DNA from: PLA3 sp964592235
Lineage (GTDB): Bacteria; Planctomycetota; Phycisphaerae; UBA1845; UTPLA1
Reading direction: 5' to 3'
Assembly: GCA_964592235.1 (NCBI GenBank)
Contig: CAZQCF010000008.1
Span: 62,001-126,000, forward strand
DNA length: 64,000 nt
Shown in pieces: positions 35,550 to 44,018 of the stretch (position 1 is its first letter; every line of letters starts with the position of its first letter). Under the pieces are notes generated by a model, which saw nothing but the letters and a program-made list of their open reading frames with translations, did no database searches and had not been told where the DNA came from. The position numbers were made by a program, and so were the translations under genes.

Positions 35550-36185
35550 TTAGAACAGAATGAACAGCCCGCCGATTCCCGCCATGACGACTCCCACAAT
35601 CAGCGCGACATCGCTGGGCGTCCAGCCCATAAGGTCCTGGAGAAACCCCGACCAGATAAGCGTGGGCAGCAGTGCGATGACCATCAGACCGCCTTGGAAT
35701 GAGACGAGCGACCGCCCCCCGCCGAGATGGATGAAGTTCACGGCGAGAATGCTGATGACCGTCAGGCCTACGCCGACGAGGAACCTCGCCCGCTCCCATT
35801 GCGGCAGCATCCTTAGTCGGGTGAATCGGCCGAGGGACTTGTCGATCGCGGTGCGGCGCGCGTCGGTCAACGTAAACTGTTCACCGCACTCCGGGCAGCG
35901 GCGCGATGTGAGGCCGGTCAGGTTGTAATCGCAGTTCGGGCAAAAATGCAGCGGATGCGAAGGGACGGGCGCTTCGTAAGCCGTGCTCGCCTGCTCGACC
36001 TTTCCGATATCGCGTGGCGCGGTGCCACCTGGTCCGCCCGCAAGCGGAGCCAGCTCAAACGGCGGATCCACTTCCGCGGCGGGTTCGTTCCGGTCGGTGC
36101 GGGTGGTCGATTCTCCGGCTTCATTCAGCGGTTGCAACTCAATCGACTGGTTCCGCGGCGGGCGACGTGGATCGGTCGGGTTCAT
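35550..36185 (-). CDS. Zinc-ribbon membrane protein of unknown function
   Basis: The protein has 211 residues. The first 75 are polar and Pro-rich. A zinc ribbon follows, 'FCPNCDYNLTGLTSRRCPECGEQF', with four Cys in two CxxC pairs; this version is common in Planctomycetota. Three hydrophobic helices then make up the C-terminal half. Such proteins are probably membrane-anchored zinc-ribbon proteins of unknown role. It lies between ubiD and ubiE on the same strand, 24 bases after ubiD. Confidence 0.8.
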   Translation of the reverse strand: MNPTDPRRPPRNQSIELQPLNEAGESTTRTDRNEPAAEVDPPFELAPLAGGPGGTAPRDIGKVEQASTAYEAPVPSHPLHFCPNCDYNLTGLTSRRCPECGEQFTLTDARRTAIDKSLGRFTRLRMLPQWERARFLVGVGLTVISILAVNFIHLGGGRSLVSFQGGLMVIALLPTLIWSGFLQDLMGWTPSDVALIVGVVMAGIGGLFILF

Positions 36186-36209
36186 GGCAGCCCTCGCAAC
36201 AAGTCGCGC

Positions 36210-37862
36210 TTACGACAACCCGTACTCGCGCCAGCGGCCTTCGACGAGGCGAACAACCTCATCCGGCATCGCCATCGGCCGGGGCCAGTCGCGGACGATC
36301 CCCTCGCCGGGAATCTTACGCGTGGCGTCGATACCCATCTTGCTGCCGGCGCCCAGGTACGGCGCCGCGTGATCAAGAATGTCCATCGGCCCATCAACGA
36401 CAAACGTATCACGGCGCGGGTCCACGTGCGCGCCGACGGCGAACATCACGGCCTGCTCATCGTGTACGTCCACGTCTTCGTCCACGATGACGATGAACTT
36501 GCTGAACATCATCTGCCCGGCGCCCCAGATGCTGCTGGCCACCTTGCGCGCCTGGAGCGGATACTCCTTGCGAATCCGCACGAAGCAGAAGTTGTGAAAC
36601 GCGCCCCAGCGCGGCAGATTGTAGTCCACCACGTCCGGAATCAGCATCTGAAGCAGCGGCAGGAACACGCGCTCCGTCGCCTTGCCCATGTAGTAATCTT
36701 CCATCGGCGGGTACCCGACGATCGTCGTCGGATAGATCGGCCGCTCGCGGTGAGTGATGGCTGTGACGCGAATCGTGGGAAACAAATCGGCGAGGCTGTA
36801 AAAGCCCGTGTGATCGCCGAAGGGCCCTTCTCGTGCCGTTTCTGTGGCACTCACAAACCCCTCGATCACGATTTCGGCGTTGGCCGGAACGTCGAGCGGC
36901 AGCGTCTTCGCAGGAACCATCGGGATGCCGCCGTCGTTCAGAAAGCCGGCGAACATCAACTCGCTGATCCCCGGCGGCAGCGGGCAGGTCGCCGCGTAAG
37001 GCAGCACGCTTTCGCCGCCCAGCACGATCGCCACCGGCATGTCGCGCCCCTGCGCCGCCCACAGGCGTTGATGCCGCGCGCCATCGTGATGCACATGGCA
37101 GTGAAAGATGGCGCTGCGCGGCCCGGTGACCTGAATGCGGTACATGCCGATGTTCGGCTCGGAGCCGTCTGGCCGCGTCGTGTAAATGCCGGCGAACGTG
37201 ATGTAGCGCCCGACGGGAAAATCGGAAGATGCTCCGACCGACACTGCTCCCGGACCCCGGCTCAACACGAGCCGGCTCTGACTGTCCTGCGCTTCGACGT
37301 TTCGGCGTTTCGGCGTTTCGGCGTTTTGGCGTTTGCCCGCGATCACGTCGCCATCCGCCCCGCCGTCGTGCGGCCAGCACTTGATGATCGGCAGTGCCAG
37401 CAAATCGGCATCGTCGGTGTGCACAACTTCCTGGCAGATGCCTCGCTTGACGCGCTTCGGCGCGTAGCCGGCGATCTTTGCCAGCTCCGGCAGCATCTTG
37501 ATCTTCTCAACCAGCGTCGCCGGCGGCTCGGGCTTGGCCAGCTTCTGCACGCGTGCCGCGAGCGATTCAAAATCCTCGCAGCCCAGCGCCATCCGCATTC
37601 GCGTATAACTGCCGAACAGGTTGATCGCCACTGGCATCGCGCTGCCGCGCACGCGCTCAAAAAACAGCCCCACCCCTCCATCGCCGCCATGAATCGGGTC
37701 GGTGCGCGGCGCGCCGGCCAACCCCTCCGGGCAGGGCGACTTGCTCACACGATCGGCGATGGCGGAGATTTCCAGTTCGGGATCGACTTCGGCGCGAACC
37801 CGGCGCAACTGCCCCGCCGACTCCAGCACTGCGATGAATTCCTGGAGGTTGGAACACGCCAA
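36210..37862 (-). CDS. ubiD: UbiD-family decarboxylase with a repeat-derived insertion
   Basis: A prenyl-FMN-dependent aromatic acid decarboxylase, 550 residues, expected to act in quinone synthesis with UbiX. Family features: 'NLQEFIAVLESAGQLRRV' at the start, 'GMYRIQVTGPRSAIFHCHVHHDGARH' and 'ETAREGPFGDHTGFYSLAD', which carries the catalytic Glu/Arg region. Between 'CWPHDGG' (about 160-166) and 'ITFAGIYTTRPD' (about 218) there are about 50 extra residues that the family does not normally have. They include the translation of an 8-bp tandem repeat. The frame is intact, so activity may be kept if the insert is a surface loop. Confidence 0.92.
   Translation of the reverse strand: MACSNLQEFIAVLESAGQLRRVRAEVDPELEISAIADRVSKSPCPEGLAGAPRTDPIHGGDGGVGLFFERVRGSAMPVAINLFGSYTRMRMALGCEDFESLAARVQKLAKPEPPATLVEKIKMLPELAKIAGYAPKRVKRGICQEVVHTDDADLLALPIIKCWPHDGGADGDVIAGKRQNAETPKRRNVEAQDSQSRLVLSRGPGAVSVGASSDFPVGRYITFAGIYTTRPDGSEPNIGMYRIQVTGPRSAIFHCHVHHDGARHQRLWAAQGRDMPVAIVLGGESVLPYAATCPLPPGISELMFAGFLNDGGIPMVPAKTLPLDVPANAEIVIEGFVSATETAREGPFGDHTGFYSLADLFPTIRVTAITHRERPIYPTTIVGYPPMEDYYMGKATERVFLPLLQMLIPDVVDYNLPRWGAFHNFCFVRIRKEYPLQARKVASSIWGAGQMMFSKFIVIVDEDVDVHDEQAVMFAVGAHVDPRRDTFVVDGPMDILDHAAPYLGAGSKMGIDATRKIPGEGIVRDWPRPMAMPDEVVRLVEGRWREYGLS
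37293..37334. repeat. 8-bp tandem repeat inside ubiD
   Basis: Five tandem copies of TTCGGCGT (the first with one change, TTCGACGT; the last with one, TTTGGCGT). The unit is not a multiple of three, so gain or loss of one copy would shift the ubiD frame. A degenerate relative of the repeat lies at 61961-62000. Confidence 0.85.
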
Positions 37863-37895
37863 AGCGGGACTCCTCGCGAGGCTATGGCGAATGAC

Positions 37896-39203
37896 TTAGC
37901 GACGACGCCGGCGCGAAAGAGGGAATTTCCCTCCCAGATTCGGCGCGGGCGCGGTGGCAGCCGGAGCAGCCTTCGCACCGACAGCCGTCTGAAACGACGA
38001 GGGGACTTCATAAGCCCGTCGACCGCCGGTTGGTTCGGCCGGTTCACCGCGCGGCGGCGGTGTCGCCGTGAAGCCTTCCACTTCGAGCTTTTCGATCTGG
38101 CGATTGATGAGCATCTCAATCTCGGTCAGCTCGGACCCTTGCTCCCGCGTAACCAGCGTGATGGCCTTGCCGGTGCTGCCCATCCGCGCCGTGCGACCGA
38201 TGCGGTGGACGTACACCTGAATGTCCTGCGGCAGATCGTAGTTGATGATGTGCGTGATCTGATGCACGTCGATGCCGCGGGCGGCCAAGTCAGTCGCGAC
38301 TAGCACGGGGATCTGGTGCTTGCGGAAACGCTCCATGATGCGCTCGCGCTTCTGCTGCACGAGGTCGCCATGGATTTCCTTCGCCTCGATGCCGATCGAA
38401 AACAACCGCTTGGTCAGCTTTCGCGCGCCGTGCTTGGTGTTCGTGAAGATAATCGCCAGCTTGGGCTGCTCTTTCTGGAGCAACAGCTTGAGAAGTTGAA
38501 ACTTGTCCCACGCCTCGACCGTGCAGTAGTACTGCTGGACCGCGTCAACCGTCAGATCGTCCTTGGAGACGTTGACCTCCACCGGGTCGTTCATGTACTG
38601 CTTCGCTAGGCGCTTGACCTCTTCATCCAGCGTCGCGGAGACAAAAATCGTCTGATGGGGGTGCGTCACGCGGCCAAGGATCTTGCGGATGTCGTCTCGA
38701 AATCCGATGTCCAGCATCCGGTCCACTTCGTCCAGCACCACGAAGCGAAGCGTGTCCAGTTTCAGCGCGCCGCGGTTCAGCACGTCCATCACCCGGCCCG
38801 GTGTCCCCACGACCACGTGCGGCTTGCGCCCGAGCTGGTGCAACTGCTCTTTCATGCCCGTGCCGCCGTAAACGGGCACGCAGTGGATATCGCGGTACTT
38901 GGCGATGCGACGGAACTCACCGACGACCTGTGCGGCCAGTTCGCGCGTCGGGGTCAGGACCATCATCTGAAGCCGACCGGTCGGATCGACCATCTGGAGC
39001 GTCGGCATGCCGAACGTCGCGGTCTTGCCGGTGCCGGTGCGCGCCTGCCCGAGTACGTCGCGCCCGGAGAGCACCAACGGCACGACGTCCTTCTGAATCG
39101 GCGAAGGCTCCTTGAAATCCATGTCGGCCAGCGCGCGGAGAATCGGCGCTTCCAGCCCCAGTTCGGCAAATGCTTTGGGAAGTTCGACGTGACGTTGCAT
39201 CAT
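37896..39203 (-). CDS. DEAD-box-family ATP-dependent RNA helicase (DEVD variant)
   Basis: The protein has 435 residues. Motifs in order: Q motif ('FAELGLEAPILRALADMDFKEPSPIQ'), I 'ARTGTGKTATF', Ia 'PTRELAAQV', Ib 'TPGR', II 'VLDEVDRMLD' (DEVD instead of DEAD), III 'SATLD', IV-VI ending 'HRIGRTARMG'. The C-terminal tail (about 375-435) is basic and Pro/Ala-rich and probably binds RNA. Likely roles are ribosome assembly or mRNA remodelling. A purine-rich AGAAGGA lies upstream of the ATG pair at 39203/39200. Confidence 0.95.
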   Translation of the reverse strand: MMQRHVELPKAFAELGLEAPILRALADMDFKEPSPIQKDVVPLVLSGRDVLGQARTGTGKTATFGMPTLQMVDPTGRLQMMVLTPTRELAAQVVGEFRRIAKYRDIHCVPVYGGTGMKEQLHQLGRKPHVVVGTPGRVMDVLNRGALKLDTLRFVVLDEVDRMLDIGFRDDIRKILGRVTHPHQTIFVSATLDEEVKRLAKQYMNDPVEVNVSKDDLTVDAVQQYYCTVEAWDKFQLLKLLLQKEQPKLAIIFTNTKHGARKLTKRLFSIGIEAKEIHGDLVQQKRERIMERFRKHQIPVLVATDLAARGIDVHQITHIINYDLPQDIQVYVHRIGRTARMGSTGKAITLVTREQGSELTEIEMLINRQIEKLEVEGFTATPPPRGEPAEPTGGRRAYEVPSSFQTAVGAKAAPAATAPAPNLGGKFPLSRRRRR

Positions 39204-39409
39204 GAGGCTTGATCGGGTCCTTCTAACTGAAAGTCAGTCTCGGTACGGTCTCTCTTGTTTACGGACCCTATCATAGCTACGACCGCGGTTTTCGTACAGA
39301 GGGGCGATGGTTCAGCCGCTTTCGCAGCCGGAATTAGCGGGCGGCTTCTTGAAACCCGGTGACCACCGGCCCACCGCCTGCCTATGGTTGATTGAGGGGG
39401 GAATCGATC

Positions 39410-39793
39410 ATGCACTCATCCGGTACTCCGCGCCCGCACAATCCGCCACGGACGGAATCAGCTGTACTGAATTCGTCCAACCCGGACAAGTCCGGCTTGC
39501 CCACGCCCGCCCAAGTCAACCGAGATATCTTTCGCGAGATGATTCGCGGCCTGATTGAAGACAACCAGCTTGACCGCACAACACAGCGCGAGGCCATTGA
39601 CTTTGCGCGACACCTCGCGATTGATGCACCGGAAGCGGCCGCGATGATTGCATCGGCGCGGCGCGAGGCGGGCCTCGTAGCCGATTCGACCGTCGGGCCG
39701 ACGCTGGATGCAGCAACGCGCGGCGTGACCGGCGTGGCCATCCTTGTGCTGCTGCTAAATGCCGTCTGGTTCTGGTATGTCCTCGGCCACTGA
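39410..39793 (+). CDS. Small protein with one C-terminal membrane helix
   Basis: The protein has 127 residues from ATG 39410, which sits nine bases after GAGGGGG. The N-terminal 40 residues are Pro/Ser/Asn-rich. The middle is helical and charged ('NRDIFREMIRGLIEDNQLDR', 'TQREAIDFARHLAIDAPEAA'), and residues about 105-124 form a single hydrophobic helix, so it is tail-anchored. No family is recognised. The next gene begins 53 bases downstream on the same strand. Confidence 0.7.
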   Translation: MHSSGTPRPHNPPRTESAVLNSSNPDKSGLPTPAQVNRDIFREMIRGLIEDNQLDRTTQREAIDFARHLAIDAPEAAAMIASARREAGLVADSTVGPTLDAATRGVTGVAILVLLLNAVWFWYVLGH

Positions 39794-39846
39794 ACTCGGT
39801 GCGTAGCGATTGCCGCGAAACCCGGTTGCGTCTATTCTGATCCGCC

Positions 39847-40443
39847 ATGTGGCGGGAATACACGCGCGAATCGCCGGCCCGCAAAGGGCTGGCGCTGGCA
39901 GCCAGCGCCGCGGCGCTTGCGGGCACCGTGGCCATGGCCTACGCGCTCACGAACCTCCGCACGTCGCCGCTGGAAGTCACCCGCCGGATTCATCCTCCCT
40001 ACTGGCCGATTTCATTTGAATTACCCGAGTCATGGGTGCGCCGATCCCTCGACATCAACTTTCTCGAGCCGGAGCAGGTCGACGAACTCATCGGGCGAAT
40101 CACGTTTGAAGATCGCCGCCGCGGCCATGAAGTCGTCGCGCGAGCCACGGTCCTGTTCACCCTGCTGGAACCGGGCGACTCTGTCGAGGATTTCATCGGC
40201 TCGCTGCCCGACGACGCGATCATGGCCTCCGGCACCGTCCGAATCGGAGATTGGGGCGGGTCCGTCATTCGCTTCGATGATCCCGAGGCACGGAACGTCC
40301 GCGCCGCCGCAGCCGTTTCGCCGGATGGCCTGGCCATCGCAGTCATCTGTGAACACGCTCATGCCACGACGACGGCCGAACGCCTCGTGGAGCGAATCGC
40401 CGCATCGGTTCGCGCCGAGGCGTGGTTCTTGCCGCGATTTTGA
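39847..40443 (+). CDS. Membrane-anchored protein of unknown function
   Basis: The protein has 198 residues. A basic start is followed by a hydrophobic helix (about 15-36, 'GLALAASAAALAGTVAMAYAL'), and the rest should lie outside the membrane. The exported part has 'ISFELPESWV' and alternating strands, similar to small domains that follow a 'P-x-x-W' motif in surface proteins. The next gene product has a similar 'FSIQPPPGWQIVPL' segment, so the two may be paralogous in part. Function unknown. Confidence 0.7.
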   Translation: MWREYTRESPARKGLALAASAAALAGTVAMAYALTNLRTSPLEVTRRIHPPYWPISFELPESWVRRSLDINFLEPEQVDELIGRITFEDRRRGHEVVARATVLFTLLEPGDSVEDFIGSLPDDAIMASGTVRIGDWGGSVIRFDDPEARNVRAAAAVSPDGLAIAVICEHAHATTTAERLVERIAASVRAEAWFLPRF

Positions 40444-40472
40444 CACATGGAAAGGCGTTGACGACTTTGATC

Positions 40473-41936
40473 ATGCCCACGTTCACATTCGTTTTCAGTT
40501 TGGCATGTTCGCTCCTGGCCCAGCCGCCCGCTTCGCAACCCGGCGATCGCGCCGATGACGCGATATCGACCACACCCGCTCGACCGACCACGCTGATCCC
40601 CGGCCTGGCGGAGCCGTATATCGACGGGACGTTCGGATTCTCGATTCAACCACCTCCCGGCTGGCAGATCGTCCCCCTTCGCAAGCAGGACAAGAACGAG
40701 CTCGTGTTGCTGCGGTTGCTCCAGGTCCTGCCCGACGGACGATTCAGCGAGATTTCGGTGCGCCAGACCTCGCTCCCCCAGCGGCAGCCGATGAACGACC
40801 TGTTGAAGCAGCGCGCGGGCGAGCTGGAGTTGCAATTTTCCAACGCGAAGATTCATGCGCAACAGGTCCAGCCGATCGCGGGTCGCCCCGGTGGAAGTCT
40901 CACGGCGACGTATTGGCGTGAGAACCGCGAACATCTCCGAATCGAAGCCCTGATCGACGCCGGCCGGAGACAATACATTCGTCTCATCTGGGTCAGCCCG
41001 CTGGAGATGCGCGACGAGGGAGAGGCCCTGTTCGCGCGCGTGGTCGCTTCCTTTCAATTGTTGCGCGACCAGGTCACCGAACAGGAGCTTCGTGCCGCGC
41101 TGCAAGCCGGCCAGGAATGGCTGGAGTCATTAACAGCCAAAAAACTACACGCCGCCCTGCTTGCGGACGAACTGCTTCGTATCCAGCACGACGGCAAAAC
41201 CATCGGATTCATTCGCGTCCAGCAGGTCGCCGAGCCCTTCGAGAAGCGCGAGGGCGTGCGCGTCCGGGAGCGCGGCTGGACTTTCGAGCCGGACGGCCGC
41301 ATCCGCAGGATACAAAACTCCATGTTCTTGAGCGACGACTTGAAGTACGAGCGGTGGCGAACAAGCATCACGACGCTCGTGCCGAGACGAGGCGACGCAC
41401 CCCAGACGCTTGAAGTGGTACTCGAAGAAGGCTTGCGCACCGATCGGTACTTGTTGTCCAACCAATGCTACGACATTCTCGCGCCGGCTATTGAGAATCC
41501 CTCGCTCACGCTGCCGAAAACGTACCTGTCTCGCGGGTTGGTCCGCATGATGCCGCGGCTGGTCGACGATCTGGCAAAGCCGCAGCGGCTGGGCTTCACC
41601 TTTTTCGACCACCGAATGGCCGACCTGGTTCTGCGCGTGGTGGACTTCCGCGGGCCGGTCGAATCGATCCCCGATGGCGCGGTTGTGACCGGCTCGTCGC
41701 GCGTCTTTCAGATCGACGAGCGCGAGGGGCTGGCATCCAACCCGTCCGAGCTGTTTGTTGACGAGAGGGGCCGAACCGTGCTCGCGCGCGTCGGGAAACT
41801 GACACTGACTCCCACGACCGAGAAGGAGATGGAAGAGCTGTTCCTGACGCGCGTCACCGCCGCTGAAGGCGCCATGACCGAACTGGAAGCGCAGGCCAAC
41901 GAAGCCATGCAAGGCCGCTTCGGTCGAAAGCCGTGA
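40473..41936 (+). CDS. Secreted protein of unknown function
   Basis: The protein has 487 residues from ATG 40473, starting MPTFTFVFSLACSLLAQPPA, a short signal peptide. An upstream GTG at 40422 would overlap the previous gene. The N-terminal part ('FGFSIQPPPGWQIVPLRKQD' and 'ARVVASFQLLRDQ') resembles a PsbP/MOG1-like fold that occurs in many bacterial lipoproteins, but this is a loose likeness. The second half is rich in strands and has no visible motif. It is probably cotranscribed with the preceding gene. Confidence 0.7.
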   Translation: MPTFTFVFSLACSLLAQPPASQPGDRADDAISTTPARPTTLIPGLAEPYIDGTFGFSIQPPPGWQIVPLRKQDKNELVLLRLLQVLPDGRFSEISVRQTSLPQRQPMNDLLKQRAGELELQFSNAKIHAQQVQPIAGRPGGSLTATYWRENREHLRIEALIDAGRRQYIRLIWVSPLEMRDEGEALFARVVASFQLLRDQVTEQELRAALQAGQEWLESLTAKKLHAALLADELLRIQHDGKTIGFIRVQQVAEPFEKREGVRVRERGWTFEPDGRIRRIQNSMFLSDDLKYERWRTSITTLVPRRGDAPQTLEVVLEEGLRTDRYLLSNQCYDILAPAIENPSLTLPKTYLSRGLVRMMPRLVDDLAKPQRLGFTFFDHRMADLVLRVVDFRGPVESIPDGAVVTGSSRVFQIDEREGLASNPSELFVDERGRTVLARVGKLTLTPTTEKEMEELFLTRVTAAEGAMTELEAQANEAMQGRFGRKP

Positions 41937-41940
41937 AAGC

Positions 41941-42010
41941 AGTGGTCAGTGGACAGTGGACGGTGGACGGTGTGACGCGATTCAATCGTAGGGTGCGTCC
42001 TCGACGCACC
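41941..42010. repeat. Heptamer tandem repeat plus palindrome between genes
   Basis: Four and a half copies of a 7-mer (AGTGGAC with single changes) run over 41941-41972. At 41992-42010 there is a perfect 8-bp inverted repeat, GGTGCGTC-CTC-GACGCACC, preceded by TAG. The palindrome resembles short dispersed hairpins known from other phyla and may act as a terminator for the convergent genes on both sides. Confidence 0.65.
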
Positions 42011-42051
42011 AAACCTACTCGACCCACCCCATCCAACCGCGTTGCCCCGCC

Positions 42052-43044
42052 TCAACCGCCGCCGGAAACCGTCAGCCCGGCCGCCTGCTCGGGCGTGATC
42101 AGCCCCAATTCCAGCAGCGTCGCGCGCACTTCCTCGTCCAGAATCGCCAGATACTGCTGCGTGAATGCCTCATCGCGCAGCACGATACTGGTCAGCCACG
42201 CATTGATGATGTTTCGATAGAGACCCGGATCAAAAAACTGTGCCGTGGCGTGCTCGCCCTCGACAATGAAGAAATGCTTGGGCGAAGGGGCCGCGCGATA
42301 CAACTCCAGGGCTCCCTCGAACGGCGCGACGTTGTCGGCCATCGAATGCACAAACAACTTCGGCTCCGTCACCTGCGCGACCCAGCGCACCGTGTCGAAA
42401 TCCTCCGTCGAACTTAACGCCGCCACCGCGTTGCCGATCCCGAACAAGTCGTTGCCGATGCCGTGGCTGTCGGTCCACTGCGTGGTGATCTCCCAGATGT
42501 TCACCGTGCCGTCCATCACGATCGCGTCAAGATCAAATTCCGCCGCCATGCGAATCAGCACCGGAGCGCCGAGACTGATCCCCAGCCCCGCCACCACCGA
42601 GTCATTCTCCGTCGCATGCTTGAACACCGCGCGCGTGCTGGTAATCAGCCCGTCAAACGTCGCCGTCCCGCCGCTCTCGCCGAAACCCTGGTAGTCAAAC
42701 AGGATGACATCCCAACCGAAATCGACGAAGAATTGCAGGCCGACCGTGTACCGCCCCTTGTTGGCATCATTTCCGGGCACCACGACAATCGTGCCGAGCT
42801 TCGTCTCCGAGGTCGTCGGTACACGCCAGGCACTGATCGCCGTTCCGTTCTCGTCGGTCAGCGTCAGCGCCTCGTACGCAAAGCCGAACTCCTCCGGCGT
42901 GCGGCGGATCTCCTTCGACGGCCTTAGCACGAGCGACTGCAGCGTGTCGCCGCAGCCGGTAATGCCGACGAGAATGAAGATGGCCGACCATGCGAGACAG
43001 AATTTGAGGGACGGGCGAGGCCATATCGTTGTCGCACGCAGCAT
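42052..43044 (-). CDS. Alpha/beta-hydrolase lipoprotein
   Basis: The protein has 330 residues. The N-terminus has a hydrophobic stretch ending 'ILVGITGCGD', a lipobox whose Cys (about residue 31) should be lipidated. The alpha/beta-hydrolase fold is shown by 'TIVVVPGNDANKGRY', the strand 'WDVILFDYQGFGESGG', the nucleophile elbow 'GLGISLGAP' (GxSxG) and a late 'VEGEHATAQ' that supplies the His. An acid in 'SMADNVAPFEG' would complete the triad. The substrate is unknown; family members of this shape are often esterases or lipases. Anchored in the envelope. Confidence 0.85.
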   Translation of the reverse strand: MLRATTIWPRPSLKFCLAWSAIFILVGITGCGDTLQSLVLRPSKEIRRTPEEFGFAYEALTLTDENGTAISAWRVPTTSETKLGTIVVVPGNDANKGRYTVGLQFFVDFGWDVILFDYQGFGESGGTATFDGLITSTRAVFKHATENDSVVAGLGISLGAPVLIRMAAEFDLDAIVMDGTVNIWEITTQWTDSHGIGNDLFGIGNAVAALSSTEDFDTVRWVAQVTEPKLFVHSMADNVAPFEGALELYRAAPSPKHFFIVEGEHATAQFFDPGLYRNIINAWLTSIVLRDEAFTQQYLAILDEEVRATLLELGLITPEQAAGLTVSGGG

Positions 43045-43130
43045 GATTGGAATTCCTCTATGGACGAGGCAGGCTGGTTGGCGATTCTAGGCCCGCGAAT
43101 CCGCGATGGCAACGAAAGCGTGGGCCGCGC

Positions 43131-44018
43131 TTACTGGCGCGCGATCCGCCGCAGCGCCGCCTGATCCACCGCCAGCCACTCGCGCCCCTTCTCGTCTTCG
43201 CCGTGTTCGGTTTCAAGTATCCGCGGGGCGTGCACCAGCCGCGGGTCGCGCAGAATCAGCTCAAAACCGCGCCGCCCCAGTTTGCCCAGACCGATGTGCT
43301 CGTGACGATCCCGCCGGCTGCCGATGTCCATGACCGAGTCATTTGTATGAATACAGTGCACGCGATCTAAACCGAACGCCGCGTCCGCCTCGCCGATCAT
43401 CCGCTCGTAACCCGCCGCGTCGCGCAGATCGTACCCCGCTGCGAACAAATGGCACGTATCCAGACACACCGCCAGCCGCCCGGGCGACTTCACCCCGTCG
43501 ATGATTCGCCCCAGTTCGCCCAGTTCGCGCCCGATCGTGCTGCCCTGCCCGGCCGTGTCCTCCAGACCGATCCGCGTCCTGTAACCGGGCGTCCGCGCGT
43601 GGATCTCATCCAGTGATCTCGCGATGCGCGCGAGGCCGGCGTCCAGCCCCTCGCCCAGATGCGCCCCGGGATGCACGACGAGCAACTCCACACCCAGCGC
43701 CTCACAGCGCGTCAATTCATCCGTCATCGCGTCGATGCTCTTGGCCAGGTTCACCGGGTCCGTCGCGGCCAGGTTGATGAGATAACTCGCATGCGCCGTG
43801 ACCGGGCCGACGCCCGTTCGCTGCCGCGCCTCACGGAATAACCGCACCTGCTCATCCGTCAGCGGCGCGGCCTTCCACTGCCGCTGATTCTTGACGAATA
43901 TCTGAATACAATCGAAGCCCAGCCGAACGGCCTCATCGAACGCGAGATGCAACCCGCCCGCGACGGAGAGATGCGCGCCGATCTGGGCAGCAGATGACAT
44001 GTTCGATTTGGAAGTCAC
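43131..44018 (-). CDS. nfo: Endonuclease IV (AP endonuclease)
   Basis: A zinc-dependent AP endonuclease of base-excision repair, 295 residues. Metal-site motifs: 'AHASYLINLAA', 'LVVHPGAHLG', 'GLEDTAGQGSTIG', 'VCLDTCHLFAAGYD', 'HTNDSVMDIGSRRDRHEHIG' and a final 'LETEHGE'. The GTG at 44018 overlaps the carA stop by four bases, giving coupled translation; ATG 44000 is the alternative. Linkage of nfo to carAB has no obvious metabolic reason. Confidence 0.95.
   Translation of the reverse strand: MTSKSNMSSAAQIGAHLSVAGGLHLAFDEAVRLGFDCIQIFVKNQRQWKAAPLTDEQVRLFREARQRTGVGPVTAHASYLINLAATDPVNLAKSIDAMTDELTRCEALGVELLVVHPGAHLGEGLDAGLARIARSLDEIHARTPGYRTRIGLEDTAGQGSTIGRELGELGRIIDGVKSPGRLAVCLDTCHLFAAGYDLRDAAGYERMIGEADAAFGLDRVHCIHTNDSVMDIGSRRDRHEHIGLGKLGRRGFELILRDPRLVHAPRILETEHGEDEKGREWLAVDQAALRRIARQ

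Noticed and set aside
37293..37334. Possible CRISPR array
   Set aside because: The units are 8 bp and directly adjacent with no spacers; it is a tandem repeat. No CRISPR array or cas gene was seen in the window.
35946..38303. 785-codon open frame on the plus strand
   Set aside because: It lies antisense to ubiD and its neighbour, both of which have clear family motifs; its translation is Arg/His-rich and looks like a GC-rich shadow frame.
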